Source: Chryseobacterium sp. Leaf180 | GTDB lineage: Bacteria; Bacteroidota; Bacteroidia; Flavobacteriales; Weeksellaceae | Length of the DNA stretch: 64,000 nt | Reading direction: 5' to 3' | Assembly: GCF_001424585.1 (NCBI RefSeq) | Contig: NZ_LMPJ01000010.1 | Span: forward strand, 468-64,467 | Part shown: piece after piece, positions 9,513-18,483 of the stretch | Numbering within the stretch: the stretch's first letter is position 1 | Layout of the letters: each line of letters starts with the position of its first letter | The notes under the pieces: model-generated | The model's input: only the letters and a program-made list of their open reading frames with translations | Databases searched by the model: none | What the model was told of the DNA's origin: nothing | Made by a program: the position numbers and the translations under genes

Positions 9513-10379
9513 TTACTTCTTCTTCTTAGCTATCTCAAAATACAGGGTATTGGCGTTCATATTGCTGATCAGCATCATTGCATCTTCGCCGTCTTTAGTG
9601 AACTTCGTAACGTCATTTCCTATTTTGTTTTTATATTCAGACGGCGTATAGCCTTTTGCAGGAAGCTCCTGCAGTACAGGGATTAGATTATTCAGAAAAG
9701 TCATCGTCTCGGGGTCAGTCATGTCCATTTCCAAAACATATTCGTAGGCATCAGCAGTTTCGTTGATTTTATTTTTAAAATATCCTAATCCAATCGTTCC
9801 GTTGTAGGTCATAAAGCCAGAATCATTTTTTCCGCTGACGGTTCCTTTTAAATTTTTAAAACCGGTAGCTCTCTCATCCAGTAAGCGGTAAAAATCTCTT
9901 TTAAAGTCAATTGTTTTTTCGAAGATAACCAATCCGGCGTCTGCCACAGAACCTTCACTTAAACCTACACCTACCGTAGCTTTTGTCACTCCCGATGATG
10001 GCTGAAAGTCGTCTGTTTCCAATATGGCATAGTTATCAGACACTTTTCCCTGCGATCCTGCATAAGTACTGCTGCCATCTTTGATAATGAGCATAGCATT
10101 CTGACCTTTGCTCTCTTTAGCTTTTACCGCACCCAGCGCAGTGTATGAAAACCCTGTTTTGAAACTGACTTCCACAGCGACCGGTTCGGCTTTGTAGCTT
10201 TCATATACCTTCGTCCATCCATCTCCAAGTAAAGCTTTTTCTCTTTCAGAAATGGCAAGTTTTGCATCTGAAGTAATGCTTGCTTTCGATTGTTTTGAAG
10301 TTGCTGTACTGGTTTTTTGTGCCCGTGCCAGTGTAAAAGAGCAGGCAATTATTGCTATGGTAAAGAGTTTTTCAATCAT
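9513..10379 (-). CDS. exported protein of unknown function (carries domain B of the operon)
   Basis: A 288-residue exported protein (signal peptide about 1-20). From about residue 45 to the end it aligns with the C-terminal 250 residues of the neighbour encoded at 10418-11590. Shared landmarks are GW-x-K-x-YE-x-Y, F-x-x-x-SYTA-x-GAV, VFEK-x-x-DFKR-x-FY-x-LL-x-x-R, GF-x-x-x-x-G, and a final KDGEDAMML/KNGEDVMML. I call this domain B. It lacks the cysteine-containing domain A. The function is not recognisable. The gene lies 38 bp downstream of its larger relative, which suggests tandem duplication followed by domain loss. Confidence 0.65.
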   Translation of the reverse strand: MIEKLFTIAIIACSFTLARAQKTSTATSKQSKASITSDAKLAISEREKALLGDGWTKVYESYKAEPVAVEVSFKTGFSYTALGAVKAKESKGQNAMLIIKDGSSTYAGSQGKVSDNYAILETDDFQPSSGVTKATVGVGLSEGSVADAGLVIFEKTIDFKRDFYRLLDERATGFKNLKGTVSGKNDSGFMTYNGTIGLGYFKNKINETADAYEYVLEMDMTDPETMTFLNNLIPVLQELPAKGYTPSEYKNKIGNDVTKFTKDGEDAMMLISNMNANTLYFEIAKKKK

Positions 10380-10417
10380 GACCGTTTAGTTTTATTTAAT
10401 TTAAATATTTTCTGATT

Positions 10418-11590
10418 TTATTTCTTCTTAAAAATATAGAAGTAAGGCGTGTTTTTGGCAGGATAGCTTGCGAGCATCATCACATCTTCACCATTTTTTT
10501 TGAATTCTATAACGTCTCCGCCAGCATCATTTTTATAATCTTTACTGGTAAAACCTAGTGCAGGAAGTTCTTTCATCACCAAATCAAGATTGTCTAAAAA
10601 TCGCAGTGTTTTCGGATTGTCAAAATCTAAAACGATAATATATTCATGATTGGCGCTGGATTCCAGAATTTTGGCTTCCTGATAACCCAATGTATCGTTG
10701 CTGTAATAAATCTGCTCATTGTTTTCTGTGATATTGCCTTTCATTCCCCTGTAGTCTTTAAATCCTGCATTCCGTGCTTCAAGAAGATTGTAGAAACTTC
10801 TTTTAAAATCAAAAGGCTTTTCAAAAACAAGCAGACAGGCACCGGAAACAGGTTCGCCGGAAGCATCTATAAGGTAAGTTCCCTTTAAAACCGATATATC
10901 CTCTTTTAAATTATAAACCCCGAGAGTGGTAAAATTATTTTCGATATTTTTTCTGATGCCACCCAACCGGTTATCACCGTTATAAGCTGCCAACATCGGA
11001 AATATCCCCGGTTTGTTGGAAGTCACTGCTCCAATAGCCGTGTAGGAATGACCAGACAAAAATCTAATTTCAGCAGCGCATGCCGCAGTTTGATAGTCTT
11101 CATAAATTTTCTTCCAACCCTGTGCGATGAGTAATTTTTCTTCCTGTTCTACGTATGGCGACATTTTAGTTTTATTCTCCGGAGTGAAAACGGGACCGTC
11201 TTCAGCGCTCTTTACAAAACTGTAATTCACGTCTGCACAGTTTCCGTTTCGCAGATCTTTCACATCCCGTAAATTCATGTTCAGGGATCTTGCCAGATAG
11301 CCGTAAGTCTGGTTGCAATCATAATTTTCAAGAAATTCGTAGGTGATGTATTTTGAAGATTTGTAAGCTTTCTTTTTTAACTCCTGAGCCACCTGAAATT
11401 CCTGATAAGAATCGTCAAATTTCACAGTAAATGCCGCATACTCGCTTGCTTTACCACCTGTTCCGTACCACAAAACAAATGTACCTCTTTTGTTTTTCCA
11501 ACGGTCAAGTGATACACTGGTTTGAATCTGCGGATACGCAAAATTGCTGACCATAACAAGGAAAAAGATAAAAGATTTTTTTTTCATCAT
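10418..11590 (-). CDS. exported two-domain protein (A+B) of unknown function
   Basis: A 390-residue exported protein (signal peptide about 1-20) that joins domain A (about 21-130) and domain B (about 140-390). The two gene products immediately downstream carry these domains separately: B at 9513-10379 and A at 8613-9470. Domain A has cysteines in DCNQTYGYLAR and NGNCADV; domain B has HSYTAIGAV and FEKPFDFKRSFYNLL. No known fold is evident to me. The gene starts 2 bp after the end of the upstream TPR gene, so translation is probably coupled. Confidence 0.68.
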   Translation of the reverse strand: MMKKKSFIFFLVMVSNFAYPQIQTSVSLDRWKNKRGTFVLWYGTGGKASEYAAFTVKFDDSYQEFQVAQELKKKAYKSSKYITYEFLENYDCNQTYGYLARSLNMNLRDVKDLRNGNCADVNYSFVKSAEDGPVFTPENKTKMSPYVEQEEKLLIAQGWKKIYEDYQTAACAAEIRFLSGHSYTAIGAVTSNKPGIFPMLAAYNGDNRLGGIRKNIENNFTTLGVYNLKEDISVLKGTYLIDASGEPVSGACLLVFEKPFDFKRSFYNLLEARNAGFKDYRGMKGNITENNEQIYYSNDTLGYQEAKILESSANHEYIIVLDFDNPKTLRFLDNLDLVMKELPALGFTSKDYKNDAGGDVIEFKKNGEDVMMLASYPAKNTPYFYIFKKK

Positions 11591-11592
11591 TT

Positions 11593-12657
11593 CTATTTTT
11601 TAGAAGCTGCGTCCAGCGCATTGGCTTTGTTCTCATACCATTCTGCTTTTGCAGTATCGTTGCGGCCCCATTTGTAGCCAATCGCCATGTACATGTGTGC
11701 AAGAGCATTATTTTCATCCGCGGCAATCGCCTTAGTAGCCGAGGAAATTACAGTTTCATAATCTTTCAAATTCATTGCGATATCTGCTTTGTTGGTAAAA
11801 TATTCCGGTTTTGAAGGATCTTTTTCGCAGGCGATATTGATGAACGAAAGTGCCTTATTTAAATTGCCAATCTTCATAAACGAAATTGCGGCACTGTTGT
11901 AATCATCAGCATACATGTGCGGTTCCGGAACGTCGTAAGCCAACTGATATTGCTCTGAAGCTTCTTTATACATCTGCATTCTCATATAGAAATTTCCGAA
12001 ATGACACCGCAGAAAACCGGTATCCATATTTTTAACAAGGATGCCTCTGTTGAAAAGGTCTGTCGCTCCATAAACATTATTCAGCTTTGCGTAAGCTGCA
12101 AAAGCTTCTTTGTACATCTCTGCCTGTGAAGGATGTTTTTCCACACCTTTCAGAAAAACCGATAATGCAGCATCGTAATCTCCCAAAGCATAATGATAAC
12201 CGCCGAGTTTAATGTAAAACTGAATAGGTTCAGGATTGATCAGCAAAGCGGCTTTTTGATCTTCAACGGCTTTCTCCACTAAACCTTTTCTGTAAAATGC
12301 AATTCCACGAAGTGTTAGAATGTTGCCATCATTCGGTAATAATTTGATAGCTCTGGAAAGTGTTACCAGCGCGCCATTCACATCGTCATCTCCATACATT
12401 TGCCAGCCTCCGCGTTCTGCTAAAATATAGCCGTTCTCAGGATATTTTTTTTCAAGAATTGCCAGCAGCCGGTAAGCTTCATTAATGTCGCCGGTTGTAT
12501 AACTGATTTTCGTAAGTTTAATATAGTCAGAATCTTTTTGTTGAGCCTTAAAAGTTTCAATGCTGAATAATGTAAACGCAGCCAACAAAAAACACTTTGA
12601 AACTGATAATCGTTTAGACAGGAAAATTTTGGAAAATATTATTCTGGATGATTTCAT
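11593..12657 (-). CDS. tetratricopeptide repeat protein
   Basis: A 354-residue protein made mostly of TPR helix pairs, recognisable by alternating Ala/Gly/Tyr positions and segments such as LAERGGWQMYGDDDVNGA, LTLRGIAFYRKGLVEKA and AHMYMAIGYKWGRND. A hydrophobic stretch at about 18-36 would serve as signal peptide; a later ATG could be the true start, because the first 15 residues are basic and unusual for a signal. TPR proteins scaffold other proteins, and here it probably assembles the exported domain A/B proteins encoded next to it (inference). Confidence 0.75.
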   Translation of the reverse strand: MKSSRIIFSKIFLSKRLSVSKCFLLAAFTLFSIETFKAQQKDSDYIKLTKISYTTGDINEAYRLLAILEKKYPENGYILAERGGWQMYGDDDVNGALVTLSRAIKLLPNDGNILTLRGIAFYRKGLVEKAVEDQKAALLINPEPIQFYIKLGGYHYALGDYDAALSVFLKGVEKHPSQAEMYKEAFAAYAKLNNVYGATDLFNRGILVKNMDTGFLRCHFGNFYMRMQMYKEASEQYQLAYDVPEPHMYADDYNSAAISFMKIGNLNKALSFINIACEKDPSKPEYFTNKADIAMNLKDYETVISSATKAIAADENNALAHMYMAIGYKWGRNDTAKAEWYENKANALDAASKK

Positions 12658-12695
12658 GACTGTTAGTTTTTAAAATGAAAAATACTTCTGTTTTG

Positions 12696-13370
12696 TTATT
12701 GAGAAAGTCTGAAAAATGCACCACCTGCTTTTTCATATTCTTCATATTCCGCATGGGCTTTGTCGAAATCTGTTTTGGCCAAATCTTTTAATGGAGAATC
12801 TGCAGGCGCATTGTTGATGATGAATAGAAAATCGTTCATGGCATCTACAAACTGTATCTTTCTGGTATGCATTCTTCCGCGGTACAGGTAGGCTTCAAGG
12901 TCTTTGGGATTTTGGGAAATCGCCTTGTCCAGATCAGGAATGGCGAGGTCGGCAGAATTCATTTTAGCATGAAGTTTTCCCCGGAACTGTAAGGCCTGAT
13001 AGAAATCCGGTTTTATTTTGAGTGCAGCATCAAGGTATTGCAAAGCCTGTATGTTCTGTTCCTTAGAGATCAACGATGTGGCAGCGAGAAAACTTGCATC
13101 TGGATTCTGTGGATTGATTTTATATGCTTTTTCAGCATCAATCAAAGCTTCATCAATTTTTTTGAGCCTGATCAGAACATTGGCGCGTTGGGTAAGAGCA
13201 GCTTCATTTTCTGGGTCGGTATTTATGGCTTTTGTAAGTTCCTGTAAAGCTGGCTGATAATTATTCTGCCTTGCAGCGGCGATGGCTTCAGGAGATAATA
13301 ACTGCTGACCAGATGCACTAATTACCGTTAAAAAAAAACCTAAAATGAATAATTTAAATTTTGTTCCCAT
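12696..13370 (-). CDS. tetratricopeptide repeat protein
   Basis: A 224-residue protein with a signal peptide (about 1-21, ending ASGQ) and about five TPR units in residues 25-200, for example YQPALQELTKAINTDPENEA, DEALIDAEKAYKINPQNPDA and ADLAIPDLDKAISQNPKDLE. It is the first gene of the six-gene operon; a matching Bacteroidota promoter lies 78-108 bp upstream. The operon continues with a second TPR protein, the A/B proteins and the MORN protein, all exported. The job of the set is unknown; a cell-envelope complex is the simplest guess. Confidence 0.78.
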   Translation of the reverse strand: MGTKFKLFILGFFLTVISASGQQLLSPEAIAAARQNNYQPALQELTKAINTDPENEAALTQRANVLIRLKKIDEALIDAEKAYKINPQNPDASFLAATSLISKEQNIQALQYLDAALKIKPDFYQALQFRGKLHAKMNSADLAIPDLDKAISQNPKDLEAYLYRGRMHTRKIQFVDAMNDFLFIINNAPADSPLKDLAKTDFDKAHAEYEEYEKAGGAFFRLSQ

Positions 13371-13447
13371 GATCTCTGATTTAAGATTTTGAAACTGGAA
13401 ATCGGATCAGAATAAATCCTGTTTTCCGGCATCAAAACAATATATTA

Positions 13448-13478
13448 CAAAGATATTTCGAACAGCATTTTTAGACAA
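13448..13478 (-). promoter_or_regulatory. Bacteroidota-type promoter for the TPR/MORN operon
   Basis: On the minus strand the -7 box TATCTTTG (13455-13448) fits TAnnTTTG exactly. TTG (13478-13476) lies 20 bp upstream as the -33 element. The site is 78 bp before the first gene of the operon and no other gene lies between. Confidence 0.6.
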
Positions 13479-13556
13479 TGGGCTGTTCAGCCCATTTTAT
13501 TTCAGAATTAAAAGTGAAGCTGGAAGTATGATTTAACTAAATTATTGGGAAAATTA

Positions 13557-14207
13557 TTAAAATAAATTTCGGTCACGTGCTTTCTGAAGCAATTCGGTAC
13601 GGTTGTGCGCCTGAAGTTTCTGATAAATGTTTTCAATATGTCTTTTCACGGTAAAAGGCGAGATAAAAAGCTGTCCGGAAATTACTTTATTCGTCAGACC
13701 TTTGCTCAGAAGTTCCAGAATTTCACTTTCTCTGGCCGAAAGAAGATTCTCCTCAGACTGGCCGTGAGGTCGCTCCGTATCACTACTTTTTCGAAGCAAT
13801 TTTAAAGTTTTTACAGCAATTGATGGAGACATTACTGCCCCGCCAGCCATTGTATCAATAATGGTATCGTAAATTTTTTCTGCTTTTGTATCCTTTAAAA
13901 TATAACTGTCTGCACCTGCCTGAATCGCCCTGAAAATATGATCATCATCGTCATATACTGTAATCATTACAATTTTTATTTCGGGAAATCTTTTTTTAAT
14001 CTCAAAAGTCGCATCAATTCCGTTCATTTCTGGCATTTCGATATCCATAAAAATAAGATGAGAATTGGGATTTTTTTCGACAGTGCTTATTCCTACTTTT
14101 CCGTTTTCTGCAAAAGCTACAATTTCAATTTCTAAAAATTGGGACAACTTTTCTTTTAAAGCTTTTCCTGCCATCCGGTTATCTTCAACAATAATCACTT
14201 TAATCAT
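13557..14207 (-). CDS. NarL/LuxR-family response regulator
   Basis: A 216-residue two-component regulator. The receiver domain occupies residues 1-120, with acidic residues near the start (IIVEDN), phospho-acceptor Asp55 in FMDIEMPEMNG, and the conserved ILKDTKAEK lysine. A LuxR-type helix-turn-helix follows at about 150-212 (LSARESEILELL, FISPFTVKRHIENIY). Its start codon overlaps the stop of the sensor kinase gene by 4 bp, so the two are translated together and almost certainly form a pair. The target genes are not shown by the sequence; the neighbouring TPR/MORN operon is a candidate by position only. Confidence 0.92.
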   Translation of the reverse strand: MIKVIIVEDNRMAGKALKEKLSQFLEIEIVAFAENGKVGISTVEKNPNSHLIFMDIEMPEMNGIDATFEIKKRFPEIKIVMITVYDDDDHIFRAIQAGADSYILKDTKAEKIYDTIIDTMAGGAVMSPSIAVKTLKLLRKSSDTERPHGQSEENLLSARESEILELLSKGLTNKVISGQLFISPFTVKRHIENIYQKLQAHNRTELLQKARDRNLF

Positions 14208-16162
14208 TGCAGCGGTATTTGAAGTTTATAAACAGTTCCTGAACCTACACCGGATTCCAAATGTACTGTCCCGGAAATATCATGAATTCTGGTTTCTATA
14301 TTTGTAAGTCCAAATGATTTATTTCTTTGAATTTCAGTATCAAATCCAACTCCGTTATCAGAAATATTTATCAGCAAATCACCAGCATTTTGAGTAAAAT
14401 TAAGTTCTATGAGATTTGCGCCACTGTGTTTTAAAGCATTATTTAAAATTTCCTGCACGACTCTGAAAATCTGCGCTGCCATTTTAGAATCAAGCAAGAT
14501 ATTTTCATTTACATCAAAGTCAATTTTAATCTTTAAGTCTGGTTTTACCTCAGAAATACTGTTGATCAAGTTTAAAATCTTCAGTCGCAAATCTTGAAGA
14601 AAAACAGTTTCGCTATGCAAAACCCAAAGGGTATTTTTCAGTTCAAAAATAGATCCGTCAACAAAATCTGACAGAGAATTGATCTTTTCTTTTACTCTAA
14701 CATCAGTGTTTTCAGCATTTTTCAGACCGTCGAGCGTCGCGCTCATCAGCGTAAGATGCGCTCCCAGACTGTCGTGAAGATCTCTTGAAATTTCAAGCCT
14801 TTGCTGCTGCGTTTTCGAAATGCTCTGCTGCTGTAAAAGATCATTTTCAAGAAGAAGCTGTTTCTGCCGAAGCTTTGTTTTCACAGAAAAAATTCTGAAA
14901 GCCAGAAGTCCAATAGCTACTAAGCTACTCAAAATAATAAGCGAAAGATTTTTCTGTTTTGAAGCTAGTGTGGCTTTTGAAATATTGAGTTTAGCAAGAT
15001 TTAAATCTTTTTCTTTCTTTTCAGTTTCATATTTTACATTCAGAAAAGCCACTTTATCCACCATTTCACTATTGAAAATCTTATCCTGAAACTCATTAGC
15101 AATCTTATAAAGTTTCAATGCCTTTTGCTGATCGCCTGCCTTCTCGTAGATTTCCGCCAGATTTCTGCTGCTCTCAGAAATCCGCTCGTTAGAATTTATC
15201 TTTTTTGAAATGGCATATGCTTTTTCACCAAAAAAAACAGCATTTTGCAGATTTCCCAGTTTGCTGTAGCAGTTTGACAGACTTTCGTAAGTGAAACTCA
15301 AACCCAGTTCGTCACCAATTTTTTCCCGAATGATACGGCTCTTTTCATAAAGATCAAACGCCTGTTTATCATTTTTATTTTTACTGTACTCCTCACCGCG
15401 ATTCATATAGCTGATCGCAAGGCCATAATCATCGCCTGTTTTTACCTGCAAATCGATTGCTTTTTCCTGAAAATAGAGAGTAGAATCATGCTCATTAAGA
15501 AAAGAAAATGCGTTTGCGAGATTGTTATATGTGCTGGCAATACCGTTATCATTTTTCTCTTTTTTTCTGAATGCCAACGCTTTTTTTTGCCAGACGAGCG
15601 CTTCTTTGTACCTTTTTAAATCCTGCCAAACCAAACCAATATTACTGCTGATATTCCCCTGAATCTTGTTTGAACCTGATTTTTCGGCATATTTTAGTGC
15701 AAAAAAAAATATCGAAAGCGCATTTTTATAATTTCCGATTTTCCATTCGAGCAGTCCAATATTGTTAGACACACTTGCGACAGACTTTGCATTGTCTGTG
15801 TTTTTTAAAAGCTTTAAAGACTCTGTGTAAAATCGAAGTGCTTTGCTGTAATTGGAATTAATATCTTCTACGACACCAAGAAAATTCAGTGCGTCCGCTT
15901 TACCGGGAATATTCTTCGCTCTTTCTGAGATCTGCAGCATTTTTTGCGCATTCTGAGCCAATTTTTTATTATCTAAATCAATGTATTCTCTGCAGATTTT
16001 TCTGAGAATATTTATTCTGGCCGTATCAGGAATTTTTTTATCTGAAATTCTTTTTTCAAGCTTCTGTAGCTCAGATAGTTCTTCGCGCACAGTTTCCGGA
16101 ATCTGTGCAGAAAACAGATTTATCATAAAAATCAGGAAAAATAAAGCGTAAAATTTGGACAA
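14204..16162 (-). CDS. TPR-containing sensor histidine kinase
   Basis: A 652-residue sensor kinase. After a signal peptide (about 1-19) come roughly seven TPR units (about 60-390) that would lie in the periplasm. Then follow one membrane helix (about 402-422), a coiled-coil linker rich in Gln, a HisKA_3 dimerisation helix with the phospho-acceptor His in SRDLHDSLGAH, and the HATPase domain with the N box ILNNALKHSG and G box DNGVGFD at 602-608. This architecture is common in Bacteroidota and pairs with LuxR-type regulators, as here. The signal is unknown; the TPRs suggest sensing through a protein partner. Confidence 0.92.
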   Translation of the reverse strand: MSKFYALFFLIFMINLFSAQIPETVREELSELQKLEKRISDKKIPDTARINILRKICREYIDLDNKKLAQNAQKMLQISERAKNIPGKADALNFLGVVEDINSNYSKALRFYTESLKLLKNTDNAKSVASVSNNIGLLEWKIGNYKNALSIFFFALKYAEKSGSNKIQGNISSNIGLVWQDLKRYKEALVWQKKALAFRKKEKNDNGIASTYNNLANAFSFLNEHDSTLYFQEKAIDLQVKTGDDYGLAISYMNRGEEYSKNKNDKQAFDLYEKSRIIREKIGDELGLSFTYESLSNCYSKLGNLQNAVFFGEKAYAISKKINSNERISESSRNLAEIYEKAGDQQKALKLYKIANEFQDKIFNSEMVDKVAFLNVKYETEKKEKDLNLAKLNISKATLASKQKNLSLIILSSLVAIGLLAFRIFSVKTKLRQKQLLLENDLLQQQSISKTQQQRLEISRDLHDSLGAHLTLMSATLDGLKNAENTDVRVKEKINSLSDFVDGSIFELKNTLWVLHSETVFLQDLRLKILNLINSISEVKPDLKIKIDFDVNENILLDSKMAAQIFRVVQEILNNALKHSGANLIELNFTQNAGDLLINISDNGVGFDTEIQRNKSFGLTNIETRIHDISGTVHLESGVGSGTVYKLQIPLQ

Positions 16163-16246
16163 TCATTTGGTTTTTAGAACAACTTAAAGATACAAATTCC
16201 AACAGTTAAAAATATTTACTGTCGCTTTTTAATTAAAATTTTACAC

Positions 16247-16275
16247 AAAAAAAAGAGGAAATTAATTTCCTCTTT
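16247..16275 (-). terminator. terminator of the CoA-transferase operon
   Basis: A perfect hairpin with arms AAAGAGGAAATT/AATTTCCTCTTT spans 16252-16275, followed on the minus strand by a run of T. It lies just after the scoB stop codon. Confidence 0.8.
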
Positions 16276-16296
16276 GATATTTTGAATGAATTTAAC

Positions 16297-16950
16297 TTAA
16301 AAAGACATCTCAGGAATTTCTCCATCGATAATTAAATTCGCTTCTGTCGATTTTTTAATATGCTCCACAGAAACACCGGGTGCTCTCTCCACAAGTTTGA
16401 AACCTGCAGGTGTAACATCTAAAACTGCTAATTCTGTCACCACTTTTTTCACACAGTTGATTCCGGTAAGAGGTAATGTACATTTTTTCAGGATCTTGCT
16501 TTCACCAGCTTTATTTACATGCATCATCGCAACGATAATATTCTCTGCTGACGCTACCAAATCCATGGCTCCGCCCATTCCTTTTACCATTTTACCAGGG
16601 ATTTTCCAGTTGGCAATATCGCCATTTTCTGAAACCTCCATCGCGCCGAGAATTGTTAAATCTACCTTCTGGCTTCTGATCATACCAAAACTGAACGCTG
16701 AATCGAAAAATGATCCGCCGTCTAAAATGGTGATGGTTTGTTTTCCCGCATTGATAACATCGGCATCTTCTTCGCCTTCAAAAGGGAAAGGTCCCATTCC
16801 CAAAACGCCATTTTCACTCTGAAACTCAACATTCAGATTATCCGGAACGTAATTGGCGACCAACGTAGGAATTCCGATTCCGAGATTTACGTAAAAACCG
16901 TCTCTTACTTCTCTGGCAATTCGTTTGGCTATATCTTCTTTACTTAACAT
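16297..16950 (-). CDS. scoB: 3-oxoacid (succinyl-CoA:acetoacetate) CoA-transferase, subunit B
   Basis: A 217-residue class I CoA-transferase beta subunit. The motif SENGVLGMGP holds the catalytic glutamate that forms the CoA thioester, and GGSFFDSAFSFGMIR and KGMGGAMDLV are family signatures. With the alpha subunit encoded 27 bp upstream it would move CoA from succinyl-CoA to acetoacetate or a related ketoacid. Cytoplasmic. The separate A and B genes are the usual bacterial arrangement. Confidence 0.9.
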   Translation of the reverse strand: MLSKEDIAKRIAREVRDGFYVNLGIGIPTLVANYVPDNLNVEFQSENGVLGMGPFPFEGEEDADVINAGKQTITILDGGSFFDSAFSFGMIRSQKVDLTILGAMEVSENGDIANWKIPGKMVKGMGGAMDLVASAENIIVAMMHVNKAGESKILKKCTLPLTGINCVKKVVTELAVLDVTPAGFKLVERAPGVSVEHIKKSTEANLIIDGEIPEMSF

Positions 16951-16977
16951 TTTTTATATAATTTGATTTAGAGTAAC

Positions 16978-17679
16978 TTACGATTTGGCTCTTACAGTGC
17001 GCTGCTCAATTCTTTTTTCAAACTTTTCACCCTGAAAAATTCGCTGCACCATAATTCCCGGGATGTGAATCTGATTTGGGTCTAATTCTCCGGGCGCTAC
17101 TAACTCTTCTACTTCGGCAATCGTGATTTTTCCTGCTCCGGCCATTGGATGATTAAAATTTCTTGCTGAACCTTTAAAAATTAAATTTCCTGCATGATCG
17201 CCTTTCCACGCTTTTACGATTGAATAATCTGCTTCAAAAGCATGTTCCAAAATATGTGGCTTACCGTTGAATTCTTTCATCTCTTTTCCTTCAGCGACCT
17301 CAGTTCCAAAACCTGCCGGCGTGTAAAAAGCTGGAATCCCTGCCTGTGCAGCGCGGCATTTTTCGGCGAGAGTGCCTTGCGGCGTCAGTTCGACATCGAG
17401 TTCACCGGACAGCATCTGTCTTTCGAATTCTGCGTTTTCACCCACATAAGAGGAAATCATTTTCTTGATCTGCTTTTTCTGTAAGAGCAATCCCAAACCA
17501 AAATCGTCTACTCCTGCGTTGTTTGAAATGCAGGTAAGATCTTTTACATCTCTTTCTACCAATGCGTTGATGATATTTTCGGGGATGCCGCACAAACCAA
17601 ATCCGCCCAGCATAAGGGTCATTCCGTTGGAAATTCCTTCTATGGCTTCCTCAGCATTTTTTACTCTCTTATCGATCAT
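16978..17679 (-). CDS. scoA: 3-oxoacid CoA-transferase, subunit A
   Basis: A 233-residue class I CoA-transferase alpha subunit. It has the signature [13 protein letters not shown] near residue 25, [17 protein letters not shown], and the [13 protein letters not shown] segment near the end. It precedes scoB in the same leftward operon. Substrate choice between acetoacetate and longer ketoacids cannot be decided from the sequence. Confidence 0.9.
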   Translation of the reverse strand: MIDKRVKNAEEAIEGISNGMTLMLGGFGLCGIPENIINALVERDVKDLTCISNNAGVDDFGLGLLLQKKQIKKMISSYVGENAEFERQMLSGELDVELTPQGTLAEKCRAAQAGIPAFYTPAGFGTEVAEGKEMKEFNGKPHILEHAFEADYSIVKAWKGDHAGNLIFKGSARNFNHPMAGAGKITIAEVEELVAPGELDPNQIHIPGIMVQRIFQGEKFEKRIEQRTVRAKS

Positions 17680-17762
17680 TTTTTTGTGAAATTTAAGTTT
17701 TTGAAATTACAATTTTTTTGTGAATTGAACGGATTTTTCGGTGGGTTTTGCGTGAGGGATGG

Positions 17763-17860
17763 AAGCGGCATCCTTTTTCTGTTTTTTGTGAGCGGCGGCT
17801 TTGCCGCCGCTCACAAAAAACAGAAAAAGATACAGCGGACAGCCCGACCCAAATGAGGAA
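17763..17860. repeat. REP-like intergenic element, copy 2, with a perfect 27-bp inverted repeat
   Basis: A perfect palindrome has 27-bp arms (17773-17799 and 17803-17829) and a 3-base TTT loop. The tips are GC-rich (AGCGGCGGC/GCCGCCGCT). It is framed by GCGGCATCC before and ATACAGCGGACAGCCCGACC after, words shared with the copies at 864-965 and 26519-26605. The stretch after it, to about 17890, contains a second imperfect symmetry (GCGCGAGCGAAGCGAGCGCG). It lies between the start of scoA and the rplS promoter, so it does not act as a simple terminator of either. Confidence 0.75.
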
Positions 17861-17957
17861 ATGGAGCGCGAGCGAAGCGAGCGCGTAATGACCGAATGAG
17901 GGACACGTCTTGATGATTAAAATTTTTTATTTACTTAGATAATAGTTAGTCAACTTA

Positions 17958-17988
17958 TTGTATAACAGAAAAATTTATTTTATTTTTG
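17958..17988 (+). promoter_or_regulatory. Bacteroidota-type promoter for rplS
   Basis: TTG at 17958-17960 is followed after 20 bp by TATTTTTG at 17981-17988, an exact match to TAnnTTTG. The leader to the rplS start is about 60 nt. Confidence 0.65.
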
Positions 17989-18057
17989 CAACCTGTTATT
18001 CAACCTCTGACGAAGTCCGTGTAAGTTGCTTAGCCTGAACATTTTATTTTATAAAAA

Positions 18058-18414
18058 ATGGATTTATTAAAGTACGTACAAGACAAGTACATTACAAAAA
18101 AAGAATTCCCTGAATTCAAAGCTGGTGATACAATTACTGTGTATTACGAGATTAAGGAAGGTCAAAAGACTAGAACTCAGTTCTTTAAGGGAACTGTAAT
18201 TCAGTTGAGAGGAACCGGTTCTACTAAAACTTTCACGATCAGAAAAATGTCTGGTGATGTAGGTGTAGAAAGAGTTTTCCCGATTAACATGCCTGCTCTT
18301 CAAAAAATTGAGGTTGACAGACGAGGTAGAGTTAGAAGATCTAGAATCTATTACTTCAGAGATCTTAGAGGTAAGAAAGCGCGAATTAAGGACGCTGCTT
18401 ACAAGAAAAAGTAA
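18058..18414 (+). CDS. rplS: 50S ribosomal protein L19
   Basis: A 118-residue ribosomal protein of the large subunit, located at the interface with the 30S subunit. Family signatures are FKAGDTITVYY, RTQFFKGTVI, GVERVFPI and the basic tail RRGRVRRSRIYYFRDLRGKKARI. Length is normal. It is transcribed alone from its own promoter and closed by a strong terminator. Confidence 0.97.
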   Translation: MDLLKYVQDKYITKKEFPEFKAGDTITVYYEIKEGQKTRTQFFKGTVIQLRGTGSTKTFTIRKMSGDVGVERVFPINMPALQKIEVDRRGRVRRSRIYYFRDLRGKKARIKDAAYKKK

Positions 18415-18430
18415 CTCGAAAGACAACATA

Positions 18431-18463
18431 AAAAAAGACTGCTCAATTTGGGCAGTCTTTTTT
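18431..18463 (+). terminator. rho-independent terminator after rplS
   Basis: Arms AAAAAGACTGC and GCAGTCTTTTT flank a short loop, with runs of A before and T after, so it can work in both directions. The next gene converges on it from the right. Confidence 0.85.
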
Positions 18464-18483
18464 ATTTGAAAACTTTTAAAGAT

